Source: UBA12077 sp963665525 (lineage in GTDB: Bacteria > Bacteroidota > Bacteroidia > Bacteroidales > UBA12077). Taken from it: a stretch of DNA of 64,000 nucleotides. A program made the translations under genes and the position numbers. Position 1 is the stretch's first letter. Every line of letters begins with the position of its first letter. Positions 53,387 to 61,907 of this stretch are shown one piece after another. The DNA lies in assembly GCA_963665525.1 (NCBI GenBank), contig OY762280.1, positions 1,364,001 through 1,428,000 of the forward strand. The letters run 5' to 3'. Under the pieces are notes generated by a model. That model was given only the letters and a program-made list of their open reading frames with translations, was not told where the DNA came from and did not search any database.

Positions 53387-54691
53387 ATGAGAATATTAAC
53401 ATTATTTTTAGCTTTTACTATTTTGACTATAAATTCATTCGCAGTAAGTGAAAATGAATTTTGGTCTAATTACTCTAATAGAAACTTTAAGAAAGCAAGT
53501 GAAATTGGAGAATCGTTAGGAGAATCAAACTTAGATTATCTTTACCTATCAGCAATTTGCAACCAGAATTTATATGATTATGGTTTATTTCATCAAAAGT
53601 CAGACTATTACCATTACATGATGAAAGGTAATTATTCTTCATTAAAGGAGTTACTTGAAAAAAACTACAGCCCAGATAATTATGTTCTTAATAATCTTCT
53701 TGGCATGGTGAAAGTTTTTGTACCAGATATTGGACTTGAATCTTCTGATAGTTATTTTTATAAATCGTTAAAATTACAATCTGAAAATTCAGTAGCTCAT
53801 AATTACCTTTCAATGTCACTTATTCAAAATGGAGAAATTGAAAAGGGAATTGAATTTGCAAAACTTGCAATAAAAGAAAATCCAACTTATCCTGAAGCCT
53901 ATAACAATTTGACATTCGGATACTATTACAAAAATGAAACGGAGAAAGCAATTAATACCTTAATTGACTGTATGAGAATTTGCCCTGTAAATACTAATAG
54001 CACATATATTAATTTCATTCAGTTAGCATGTAAAGAAGTTCTTCTTTTAGTTAATAATACAATGATTGGTGTTCCTGGATATAGTGATGATGCAGTTAGA
54101 GCCAAGCTACTAAAAGAACTAAAAGGAAAAAATAATACCTTATTGGATTTAGCAAATCAATTTTATCAGTATAATAGTTACAAAGAAGTTGATATAATCC
54201 TGAATGAAATTGCACCGACAAAAGATGTACAAGGTGAATATTATTTCCTTCGAAGTATGAATGCTCAAACAGCTGGAGACACTGTTTCATTCAACAAGAA
54301 TGTAGATAAATTAGTTGAACTTAAAGAATCCGACTTTCTTATAAACATAGGGAATTTCTTTTATGAGAACCAAGACTTTAATAGCGCATTGAAAATATAT
54401 CATAAAGCTAAACAAATTGCTGATAATGATGTGACAAAAATGAAATTGCTATCAAATATTGGTACTATGCATTTGAATCTTGGCGAATATGATAATGCTA
54501 TTGAATCATTTCTACAAGTAATGAAAATTACAGAAACTGATGATATTACATTGACCAATATTGGAATTGCATATGCATTGAAAGAAGATAAAGCTAAAGC
54601 TAAAGAATATTTACTAAAAGCTAAAAATAGTTGTAATTCTCAAGAGCAAATGCAAGCAATTGAGCATTGGCTGAAAAAGATAGAAGAATAA
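53387..54691 (+). CDS. Cassette C12 gene: secreted TPR protein
   Basis: 434 residues from 53387. Signal peptide MRILTLFLAFTILTINSFA. Several TPR units: NSVAHNYLSMSLIQNGEIEK, PEAYNNLTFGYYYKNETEKA, and at the end FNSALKIYHKAKQIAD and EYDNAIESFLQVMKITET. Probably a periplasmic or surface protein-interaction module. Starts 23 bases after R11. Confidence 0.82.
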   Translation: MRILTLFLAFTILTINSFAVSENEFWSNYSNRNFKKASEIGESLGESNLDYLYLSAICNQNLYDYGLFHQKSDYYHYMMKGNYSSLKELLEKNYSPDNYVLNNLLGMVKVFVPDIGLESSDSYFYKSLKLQSENSVAHNYLSMSLIQNGEIEKGIEFAKLAIKENPTYPEAYNNLTFGYYYKNETEKAINTLIDCMRICPVNTNSTYINFIQLACKEVLLLVNNTMIGVPGYSDDAVRAKLLKELKGKNNTLLDLANQFYQYNSYKEVDIILNEIAPTKDVQGEYYFLRSMNAQTAGDTVSFNKNVDKLVELKESDFLINIGNFFYENQDFNSALKIYHKAKQIADNDVTKMKLLSNIGTMHLNLGEYDNAIESFLQVMKITETDDITLTNIGIAYALKEDKAKAKEYLLKAKNSCNSQEQMQAIEHWLKKIEE

Positions 54692-54702
54692 AGTACGGCT
54701 TA

Positions 54703-54830
54703 TAACAGCAAGTCATACTACATGCGGGGTTTTGTGGTTTGCTGACTAAATATTATCTTAGTAAAGTTGTTCAACGGGGGACAATGAAACAAGGCGGAAA
54801 CCCGCACGATAGCATACTTGCGGACCGTTA
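54703..54830 (+). repeat. attC-like site R12
   Basis: Opens GGCTTATAACA, closes GGACCGTTAGTAAA. Almost the same as R4. Left core (10 bases) matches the end of R11. Confidence 0.9.
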
Positions 54831-55242
54831 GTAAACATGCCGATATTTTCTGAAGCAATCCAGCCTGGGCTCCGTTTTTTATATGATACGTTTTTACCTT
54901 TTTGATAAGCAAAACTGAATCTGATATTTTTGGTAAGTATTTTTACGTTTTTTCGGTCTGACTGTTAATCCAGTTTTGAATCAAATCATTTTGATTGGCT
55001 TGGTAAAAACTCCGCAAGGCTCCCCCACTCCGTTCTAAATTTTAATGTTTGTGTTTCTTGGATTGGTTTACTAATGTTTTGTCTAAGCATTCTGACTAGC
55101 AATTTGTTGGTCATCAATTCTAATTAACTTTTTTAACGGTTGACTAGTAGCTACGGGTCGACACCGCTTTTTAGTGCGAGTGACAACTAATTGCTTTCTG
55201 ATAAGTCGCTACAAAACTGAAACGTTTTGCGGCACGATTTAC
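54831..55242. other. Gene-free cassette C13
   Basis: No credible frame. Contains AACGGTTGACTAGTAGCTAC, also found with small changes in C16 (57685-57710), and GCGGCACGATTTAC at the end. The pieces look like fragments of older sites. Confidence 0.55.
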
Positions 55243-55373
55243 TAACAGCGGGTCTCAAAGCATCCGGGTTGTAGTAGCGGTTTGACAATTTTTGTTATAT
55301 TTGTGTTCAGGGTCAACGGGTGACCCTGAAACACGGCGGCGATCCCGAACAGCTTTAAACCCGCCGGCCGTTA
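55243..55373 (+). repeat. attC-like site R13
   Basis: Opens TTTACTAACA, closes CGGCCGTTAGGCAAC. Stem CGGGT(c)T-AAAGC with GCTTTAAACCCG. The right spacer is CGGCC instead of GGACC. Left core matches the end of R12. Confidence 0.88.
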
Positions 55374-55441
55374 GGCAACATAATATTCTAACATTCTGAA
55401 CTTAGGTCATGCAATTATTAATTCTGTTAAACAATAAGCTA

Positions 55442-55966
55442 ATGAGAAAAAGTATTTTGATAGGTCTAGTTTTAACGATTGGTTATTCATGCAGTGATAA
55501 TGTTGTTGAAACAGATTATAGAAATCAGTTTTTAGGTAATTATCGTTTTGAAGTTGTTGAATATTCTTGCGTTTTATACAGTCAAGATACTTCATACAGA
55601 ATGTATGATACTATAGCTTATGAAGCTATCGGAAGTATCGAAAAATATGGACATGATCGAATCTTAATAAAATATTCTCAATCGGAACCAACTGGAAGAT
55701 GCATTTCATTTGATGGTAATAGTTGGTGTCAAGGTTCCTTAGATTCAGACTGTGTCATAGATTGTAACGAATCACATTTATACTTTGTAAGAAACTGGAT
55801 AACACCTATTTTAATGGAAAATGACTCTATGATTTTATTTCAAGACTATTCTAGAAGAAATGGAAATGGTTATTTCTACGGGATAGATTCATTAAATTTT
55901 CTGATATCTGAACAAGAAAAAACTTATAGCATTGCTGAATTTATTAAAGGTGTCAAAATTGATTAA
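55442..55966 (+). CDS. Cassette C14 gene: lipoprotein, 174 residues
   Basis: Start 55442 chosen because MRKSILIGLVLTIGYSC is a lipoprotein signal; an upstream start would lack one. The mature part is beta-rich with Tyr, Asp and Ser, and has three Cys clustered (RCISFDGNSWCQGSLDSDCV). The family is not recognised; it resembles lipocalin-like small envelope proteins only in length. Confidence 0.7.
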   Translation: MRKSILIGLVLTIGYSCSDNVVETDYRNQFLGNYRFEVVEYSCVLYSQDTSYRMYDTIAYEAIGSIEKYGHDRILIKYSQSEPTGRCISFDGNSWCQGSLDSDCVIDCNESHLYFVRNWITPILMENDSMILFQDYSRRNGNGYFYGIDSLNFLISEQEKTYSIAEFIKGVKID

Positions 55967-55983
55967 CTAAATATTACGTTGCC

Positions 55984-56112
55984 TAACATCGGGTCTTAAA
56001 GCATGTGGGTTTTAGTAGTGGTTTGACAAGTTTTTACTACATTTGTTTCAATGTCAACGGGTGACATTGAAACGCGGCTGGCTCCCACCCGCTTCAAACC
56101 CGAGGACCGTTA
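55984..56112 (+). repeat. attC-like site R14
   Basis: Opens GTTGCCTAACA, closes GGACCGTTACAGGC. Inner hairpin ATGTCAACGGGTGACAT. Left core (10 bases) matches the end of R13. Closely related to R20, where the inner stem is GTGTCA / TGACAC. Confidence 0.9.
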
Positions 56113-56123
56113 CAGGCAATAGC

Positions 56124-57077
56124 ATGAAAACAACTAATATATTATTCTACTTAGCATTGTGTTTTATTCCACTTGGATACTTTTTTCGAGTGTCTGAAAT
56201 TATCTTTGGTAATTTGATAATGCTGACTGGTCTGACCGGCATACTCATATATTATTCTGCGAAAATCATTAAGCAGATTGTTAATAAGCAAAATGATAGG
56301 TTAATTCTTGTATTGGAAGCATTAATCATATTGATAACTCCAATTCTATTTTCAAAGTATTATTATCATTTCTTTGGAGACTATTTTGGATTAATTATTA
56401 TTCCCTTTTTCATATTCTCAGCTATAATATTCCTATTTAAGAAAAAAGGAAAGCATTTTAAGCTCACCTTGACAACGATACTTTATTTGATAATGACTAT
56501 TCCTTTGTTCGGATTGGATTATTATAAAAGTCCGACAGGTTATGTTCCACAAAGTTGCTATGACAGGTACGATGTTGAAGAAGCTATTCCAATTTCATTG
56601 CCATATGAGTTTAAAAACTCAGACGCAGAAGAACTATGTGAGAAAGCATTTGAATTGAAAAAGTCTAAGGAATATTATCAAGCTATTTTCTTGTATAGAA
56701 AAGCAATAAAAATTGAACCTAATAATCCAGAATTATATTTTGACATTTCAGAATGTTATGCAAATACAAATAATCTTGAAAAGGCAATTTCTGCAATTGA
56801 TACTGCAATTCTAATTGATAGTGATATGCACGTCTTTTATAATAATCGTGGAATGCTATATTATAAGCTAAAGGAAAATGGAAAAGCTCTTCAAGACTAT
56901 GAAATGGCAATAAAACTGGATTCAACACAACATATTTATTATACGAACTTGGCTTTAGTTTATTTTTATATGGAAGAATATGAAAAAGCTAATCAAGCAC
57001 TTGATATTGCTGAAAGTTTAGGTGGAAATATTTCGAAAAATAGGATTCTACGTAGAATAAGAAAGAAGAATAAATAA
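56124..57077 (+). CDS. Cassette C15 gene: membrane protein with C-terminal TPR domain
   Basis: 317 residues from 56124. The first 150 contain about five membrane helices (for example ILFYLALCFIPLGYFF and FGLIIIPFFIFSAIIFLF). The C-terminal 130 residues have about three TPR units: YYQAIFLYRKAIKIEPNNPE, NLEKAISAIDTAILIDSDM and NGKALQDYEMAIKLD. Starts 11 bases after the GTTA of R14, so transcription probably starts within or before the site. Confidence 0.75.
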   Translation: MKTTNILFYLALCFIPLGYFFRVSEIIFGNLIMLTGLTGILIYYSAKIIKQIVNKQNDRLILVLEALIILITPILFSKYYYHFFGDYFGLIIIPFFIFSAIIFLFKKKGKHFKLTLTTILYLIMTIPLFGLDYYKSPTGYVPQSCYDRYDVEEAIPISLPYEFKNSDAEELCEKAFELKKSKEYYQAIFLYRKAIKIEPNNPELYFDISECYANTNNLEKAISAIDTAILIDSDMHVFYNNRGMLYYKLKENGKALQDYEMAIKLDSTQHIYYTNLALVYFYMEEYEKANQALDIAESLGGNISKNRILRRIRKKNK

Positions 57078-57089
57078 TGCTACAGCCTG

Positions 57090-57217
57090 TAACAGCTGGT
57101 CAAATTCAATGCGGGGTTTTGTAGTTTGCTGACTAAGTTTTATCTTAGTAAAGTTGTTCAACGGTGGATAATGAAACGCGGCGCAAACCCGCACATAAAT
57201 TTACCAGCGGACCGTTA
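57090..57217 (+). repeat. attC-like site R15
   Basis: Opens GCCTGTAACA, closes GGACCGTTACCA. Perfect stem GCTGGT(c)AAATT / AATTTACCAGC. Left core matches the end of R14. Confidence 0.9.
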
Positions 57218-57792
57218 CCATAAAAGCCGCGAAATTTTTTGTGAACTCCTTTTGGAGTTTTCTTTTTTTAACAAATTGCCAAAACTTAGTTCTCTGTAAA
57301 GTCCAAATTAAGTAAATCTGGTTTTTACAAAACTGTAAAAGCAAATAAAGTTCGGTCTGACTATTCTTGCAAAAGTGCAAGTTCAGTTTCTTAATTTAGT
57401 TTCAACGGTCTGATAAATTTTATTTGCTGCAAGTTTTTGAAAGGTTTGTCTGTTTGATAAAGGTAGTTTTCAGCAGTTTTGTGGTTGTCTGCAAAGCCGT
57501 TCAGAATACATAAGATTACGAATCTGTTTATCCGTGCAATTTTTAGGACAGAAAAAAAGAAAACTTTGCCTTCGCACTTCTTATTTTAATATTCAGTTTT
57601 GTACAACGAGAAGCTTTTAAACTCATTATGTCGTTTGGTATGTCAAGTATTTTAAGGTTTTTACATTTGTTTTTTCAATTTCAACGGTTGACAGATAGCT
57701 ACGGCTGTATCTGATTATTAAGGTAAGTTTTATAAAATCTTACGAATCTGAAAATAATTACAAAACCGAAAGGTTTGCGCGTCTCTTAGTGG
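57218..57792. other. Gene-free cassette C16
   Basis: 575 bp without a credible frame. Contains TTTCAACGGTCTGATAAA and TTTCAACGGTTGACAGATAG, both like the apical part of an attC-like site, so at least two decayed sites may be fused here. Its ends match by 7 bases only (GTTACCA / TGGTAAC), the shortest in the array. Confidence 0.6.
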
Positions 57793-57923
57793 TAACACGG
57801 CTTCTTATTACATGCGGGTTCTTGTTAGTTTCCTGACTAAGTATTATATTCGTTGTGGTTTTTACGGTTTGACTGATAAAGTGGGAGAGAAACTCCCGCA
57901 CGTAACAAAAGCCGGGACCGTTA
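57793..57923 (+). repeat. attC-like site R16
   Basis: Opens TGGTAACA, closes GGACCGTTAGCAGT. Stem CGGCTT(c)TTATTAC with GTAACAAAAGCCG. Left core matches the end of R15 (7 bases). Confidence 0.85.
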
Positions 57924-57976
57924 GCAGTAATATTTTCGCTAATTTTTTGAATGTCAACTAATTTTACAAATTGTTT

Positions 57977-58561
57977 ATGAAAAAGCATATAGTATTTATT
58001 TTTATAGGGTGCGTCTTATCAATTTTAACTTTTGTGTTTGACTGGAAAAACATTTATCCATTGACTATTTGGTGTTTTTATTCTTCATTACCTATTCTGA
58101 TTGTTGGAGTAGTTTTATGGATAGTTTATTTTAAAAATAAAACTGGTCGTTTCCCAAGCTTGGATAGATTAATTCATAAAGAAAGGGAAAAGCATTCAGG
58201 AAAATCAGCTACCCACGTGACAATGTTTTCATTACTTATTGATAATGTATTTAAATTTTGGACATTTGTGGTAATTGCTGTAATGATATTAGTTCATGTT
58301 TTAAGCTTTTCATTGAATAAATCGGAAGTCTTTATGACTGCAAAGGAGCATCTTGATACTAATATTGAAATTGAGAGCCAAATTGGAAAGATTAAAAATT
58401 ACGGAATTGTTCCCGCTTTTAGAACATTTTATTCTGAAACAACCCAACAAAAGAATGCTGAAATAAATACTAAATTAGTTGGTGAAAAAGGGATAGTGAA
58501 AGTGAAAATTAAACTTATTCAAAAATTGGATTGGCAAGTTGATACTGTACTTTTTAACTAA
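57977..58561 (+). CDS. Cassette C17 gene: membrane protein, 194 residues
   Basis: Start 57977 preferred over an in-frame TTG two codons upstream. Three membrane helices: HIVFIFIGCVLSILTFVF, SLPILIVGVVLWIVYF, and VFKFWTFVVIAVMILVHVL. The C-terminal about 75 residues are soluble. Helix 1-2 with the loop SLDRLIHKEREKHSG is not recognised. Probably inner membrane, function unknown. Confidence 0.7.
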   Translation: MKKHIVFIFIGCVLSILTFVFDWKNIYPLTIWCFYSSLPILIVGVVLWIVYFKNKTGRFPSLDRLIHKEREKHSGKSATHVTMFSLLIDNVFKFWTFVVIAVMILVHVLSFSLNKSEVFMTAKEHLDTNIEIESQIGKIKNYGIVPAFRTFYSETTQQKNAEINTKLVGEKGIVKVKIKLIQKLDWQVDTVLFN

Positions 58562-58571
58562 ATACAACTGC

Positions 58572-58698
58572 TAACAGCTGTTCAAATTCAATGCGGGGTT
58601 TTGTAGTTTGCTGACTAAGTTTTATCTTAGTAATGTTATTCAACGGTGGATAATGAAACGCGGCGGAAACCCGCAAAAAATTTAACAGCAGACCGTTA
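58572..58698 (+). repeat. attC-like site R17
   Basis: Opens ACTGCTAACA, closes AGACCGTTATAAAT. Perfect stem GCTGTT(c)AAATT / AATTTAACAGC. Left core matches the end of R16. Confidence 0.88.
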
Positions 58699-59057
58699 TA
58701 AATAAGCTGCTAAAAAATTCAGAAAACAAGTAATCTACTCTTTTTGACATTCATTTAATTTAAGACACTTTTATCGCATTTTGACAGCTTTTATACTTTG
58801 GAAAGGTAAATTCTTTTTTGACAATGAAAGTGTAAAATATCAGTGCTGTTTGATACTGAATTTATGAAGATTGGTTTGGTGAAAATGATAGAAAATTGTT
58901 TTAGTTTTTCCCAACGCGCTTTGTGCTTTGCACAATTTGAGATGTAAATACATTTAGCAGCTTAGCCGCTAAATGTATTTAAATTTTAATTGATAGTGCA
59001 TTATTGTTGAATTATTTTATTAATTTCATGCAACGATATTCTAAAAATTTTATTAAT
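58699..59057. other. Gene-free leader of cassette C18
   Basis: Shares CTTTTTTGACAATGAAAGTGTAA-type text, split as TTGACAATGAAAGTGTAA, and ACGCGCTTTG with the C3 leader. A palindrome AAATACATTTAGC / GCTAAATGTATTT lies at about 58946-58982, where C3 has a different one. Possibly promoter plus RNA hairpin for the following gene. Confidence 0.55.
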
Positions 59058-59897
59058 ATGAAACTCTTTAAAGGTAAATTCAGAAAAAAGAGAATAGAAC
59101 AGCTTGAATCTGAAAATTACAGAAGCGAACCAAAATTAGTTGAATTAAGCGAGAAAGAAAAAGCAGACTTGCTTGAAGAATTTATTCATTCCCAAGAATA
59201 TGATTTTCGTGAGTATTTGAGTTATTCCAGTTATCCAATATACTTTGGACTTGATAGTCTTTTTGAAGATGCTGCTAAATTAGTTGTTAAAAAACAGCAG
59301 GGTTCTATAGCCTTAATTCAAAGGACATTTTCTATAGGTTATAACAGAGCTGGAAGAATTATTGAACAGTTTGAAAAATTTGATATTGTTGGTCCCTTCA
59401 ACGAAGAAGGAAGTAGAGAAGTGTTTGTAAAATCGGAATCTGAATTGACGGCAAAGTTTAATGAAATTGCTCAAAGAAAAAAAATAGTTTCAGATTTTTT
59501 CATTGAACATTTTAACGAAATTGAAATTGAAAGAGAAAAAATTGAGAAAAAGATAGTTGCCGAAAATGAATTAAATGAAAAGGAAAGTTTGAAAAAGCAA
59601 ATATTGGATAATGAACGTAGAAAAAAGTTATATAATGCTGCTAAAAAAGAATTAATTGAATCAGGAAAACTATATGCTGAAAAAAAAGAATCAGGAAGTA
59701 AACGTGAATCTATACCACAAGATGTTATGGATAAGGTTTGGAATAGAGACGGTGGTAAATGTGTAAAGTGTGGTAGTAGAGAAAATTTAGAATTTGACCA
59801 CATAATTCCATTCTCTAAGGGTGGTGCAACAACTTATAGAAACCTACAATTATTATGTAAAAAATGTAATCTTGAAAAATCCAATAAAATTGGTTGA
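59058..59897 (+). CDS. Cassette C18 gene: FtsK-gamma-like winged helix fused to HNH endonuclease
   Basis: About 279 residues from 59058 (or 289 from the ATG at 59028). Residues about 60-135 match the FtsK gamma domain, a winged helix: DAAKLVVKKQQGSIALIQRT and YNRAGRIIEQFEKFDIVG. A long charged coiled coil follows (about 145-225). The C-terminal HNH motif reads NRDGGKCVKCG, NLEFDHIIPFSKGG, LQLLCKKCNLEKSNK, with two CxxC pairs for zinc. Likely a DNA-binding nuclease, maybe for phage defence. Interpretation beyond the domains is inference. Confidence 0.85.
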   Translation: MKLFKGKFRKKRIEQLESENYRSEPKLVELSEKEKADLLEEFIHSQEYDFREYLSYSSYPIYFGLDSLFEDAAKLVVKKQQGSIALIQRTFSIGYNRAGRIIEQFEKFDIVGPFNEEGSREVFVKSESELTAKFNEIAQRKKIVSDFFIEHFNEIEIEREKIEKKIVAENELNEKESLKKQILDNERRKKLYNAAKKELIESGKLYAEKKESGSKRESIPQDVMDKVWNRDGGKCVKCGSRENLEFDHIIPFSKGGATTYRNLQLLCKKCNLEKSNKIG

Positions 59898-60464
59898 TAT
59901 AAGATACAAACACATTTATTAAAAAGCTTATTATTTTCTAACAAGCAATTTAAAAATGTCGTTCGTTGAATAAATAATTAAGAGCTGGAGTTTTTACCAG
60001 CTCTCTACATAAGGTTTAACAAAATAAATAATAAATAAAGGTCGTTATAGCAATTTTGATAAACCATTTTAGAAATTTTAATGATTTTGTTTTGTTAGAT
60101 TCTGTTTCCTGCTTTCTCTTGTTTTGTGTATTATAATAATTATTAATAACACAGCCGAAATAAACATTTTTGTTCATATTATTTCAAATAAAATATATCG
60201 ACCAATTAATTGAACTACAGGATTAATAGTTCTTACGATTAAGGGTTATTTAAAATTAATAAAACACCTTATCCTCATAAGGACAAAATTAATTAAAATA
60301 ATTTAACAAAAAAAATAAAGATCTGATAATTAGATATATAAAATATATTTTTATTGTTTAATTTTGAAAATAAACAATTTTTTGCCACCCAAAAACTAAA
60401 ACAATTTTGAAGTTCTTTGATTATTTCTACAAAACTGACAAGGTTATTATTTGCAGCCAATTTA
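59898..60464. other. Gene-free rear part of cassette C18
   Basis: 567 bp, very AT-rich, with no credible frame. A hairpin AGAGCTGG / CCAGCTCT (59981-60004) 84 bases after the HNH gene is likely its terminator. The rest is unexplained; a piece near 60440 (CAAAACTGACAAGGTTATTA) is also faintly like the region before R3. Confidence 0.5.
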
Positions 60465-60595
60465 TAACACGCGTTCAGCGTACATTTGGGCTTTTTGGCG
60501 GTTTGATGATAAAAGTGTAAGTTTGTGAAGGTTCAGTGTTGGTTGACAGAAAAGTGGGTACAATCCCAAACGATAGCGCTAACGCGGGACCGTTA
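60465..60595 (+). repeat. attC-like site R18
   Basis: Opens ATTTATAACA, closes GGACCGTTATACAT. Stem CGCGTT(c)AGCG-TA with TAGCGCTAACGCG. The loop part is diverged from the others (GTGGGTACAATCCCA). Left core matches the end of R17. Confidence 0.85.
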
Positions 60596-60606
60596 TACAT
60601 AATTTT

Positions 60607-61023
60607 ATGCGCGCAAAAAGCATGGTAAGAAAATACATTAAATTGTCGTTAATAGGAATCATTATTGCTGTGATAGTTTTTATCATTTTGAATGTTATTA
60701 AACAATCTGGATTTAAAATTGAAATACCTAAACCAGGTAATGGAAAAGTGCATTTAGATATTAATTTTCAAAAAAATTTTAAAGGAATTATAACTGAAAA
60801 ATATATTGACAGGTATAATCATGCATATGAAACAGTGGATATAAGACTAGTGGACAGTTCTGAATATTATATTCCACCTTATGGAGACCAGTATGAACCT
60901 TTTTATAATTATGTTCAAGTTGGCGACTCTATTTTTAAAAAGGATTGGGGATTTAAAGTTTATATTAAACGTGACAGTGTTGAAATTCCTTTTATTCTTA
61001 GGTCAGATTATAATGAACATTAA
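60607..61023 (+). CDS. Cassette C19 gene 1: membrane-anchored protein, 138 residues
   Basis: One membrane helix (residues about 12-32, KLSLIGIIIAVIVFIILNVI), then an extracytoplasmic beta-rich domain with many Tyr, Asp and Pro (SSEYYIPPYGDQYEPFYNY). The C-terminus FILRSDYNEH ends the protein. Starts 11 bases after the GTTA of R18. The family is not recognised. Confidence 0.65.
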   Translation: MRAKSMVRKYIKLSLIGIIIAVIVFIILNVIKQSGFKIEIPKPGNGKVHLDINFQKNFKGIITEKYIDRYNHAYETVDIRLVDSSEYYIPPYGDQYEPFYNYVQVGDSIFKKDWGFKVYIKRDSVEIPFILRSDYNEH

Positions 61024-61038
61024 TGTAAGATTTGAAAT

Positions 61039-61308
61039 ATGGACTGGCAAATAAAACTAATTATATTTACAGTATATTTTATCTACGGTATGATAATTTC
61101 AAGTAAAATTAAAGAATCTCCAATATTGGATAAACCTAAAAAGAACTTGAATATGATTCTGCTTTGGATAATTCCTTTTGTTTGGGGACTAATTGTACTT
61201 TCAATGATAAAACCAAGTAATACATCACATGTTGATAGAAAAAAATTATCTAAACGACAAAAGAATCATGAAAGTGGTTACTCGAATTATACCAAGTGGG
61301 GCGCATAA
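61039..61308 (+). CDS. Cassette C19 gene 2: small membrane protein, 89 residues
   Basis: Two hydrophobic segments (IKLIIFTVYFIYGMIISSK and LNMILLWIIPFVWGLIVLS) resemble a phospholipase-D-nuclease N-terminal (PLDc_N) type small domain, but motifs are weak. The C-terminus is Lys/Arg/His-rich and cytoplasmic. It follows gene 1 by 15 bases and is likely co-translated. Confidence 0.6.
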   Translation: MDWQIKLIIFTVYFIYGMIISSKIKESPILDKPKKNLNMILLWIIPFVWGLIVLSMIKPSNTSHVDRKKLSKRQKNHESGYSNYTKWGA

Positions 61309-61317
61309 AACAATGTA

Positions 61318-61447
61318 TAACATTGGGTCATAAAGCATGCGGGTTTTCGTGGTGGTCTGACTATTTTTGTTATATTTGTTTCAAGGTCAACGGGTGACCA
61401 TGAAACGCGGCGGCGATCCCGCCCGACTTTATACCCAAGGACCGTTA
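61318..61447 (+). repeat. attC-like site R19
   Basis: Opens ATGTATAACA, closes GGACCGTTAGCGTA. Perfect stem TGGGT(c)ATAAAG / CTTTATACCCA. Almost the same as R6. Left core matches the end of R18, but its right end has no partner in R20. Confidence 0.9.
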
Positions 61448-61517
61448 GCGTACATTTTAGGCGATGCGTCGTGCTAAAATAGGTTGACACTTTTTTCTAA
61501 ACTTAAGAAGTGTCAAT

Positions 61518-61907
61518 ATGAAACTAAAAAAACAAGTTACCCCAAGAAAAATTTATTCCTACGCTTTCAAGAAAGAAGTTGTTCAGGAATATGACAATGG
61601 ACAAATCTCTAAAAGAGCTTTAGCTATTAAAAATCAAATAAATCCTTCGACTTTAGACCGTTGGATTGAAAAGTATAGTATCTTAGCCAGAAACAAACAA
61701 ATGGCTGAAAAACACTCAAATGATCCCAAACACAAAGTAAAACGCTTAGAGAAACGAATTGAAGAACTGGAAGCTATGCTCGAAATTGATGACATGGCCT
61801 GGGAAATCATGGAAGAAATGACTGGTGACCCTAACCTGCGAAAAAAGCATATTCCCGAATCGCTGATAAAAGCATTGCAAAAAGCACGAAAAAGTCGTTT
61901 AAAATAA
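61518..61907 (+). CDS. IS3-family OrfA, copy 2
   Basis: 129 residues. Same arrangement as the first copy: HTH (KRALAIKNQINPSTLDRWI), leucine-zipper-like helix (KRLEKRIEELEAMLEIDD). It ends KALQKARKSRLK. A run of A residues around 61889-61893 is a plausible site for the -1 frameshift into OrfB. Confidence 0.88.
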   Translation: MKLKKQVTPRKIYSYAFKKEVVQEYDNGQISKRALAIKNQINPSTLDRWIEKYSILARNKQMAEKHSNDPKHKVKRLEKRIEELEAMLEIDDMAWEIMEEMTGDPNLRKKHIPESLIKALQKARKSRLK

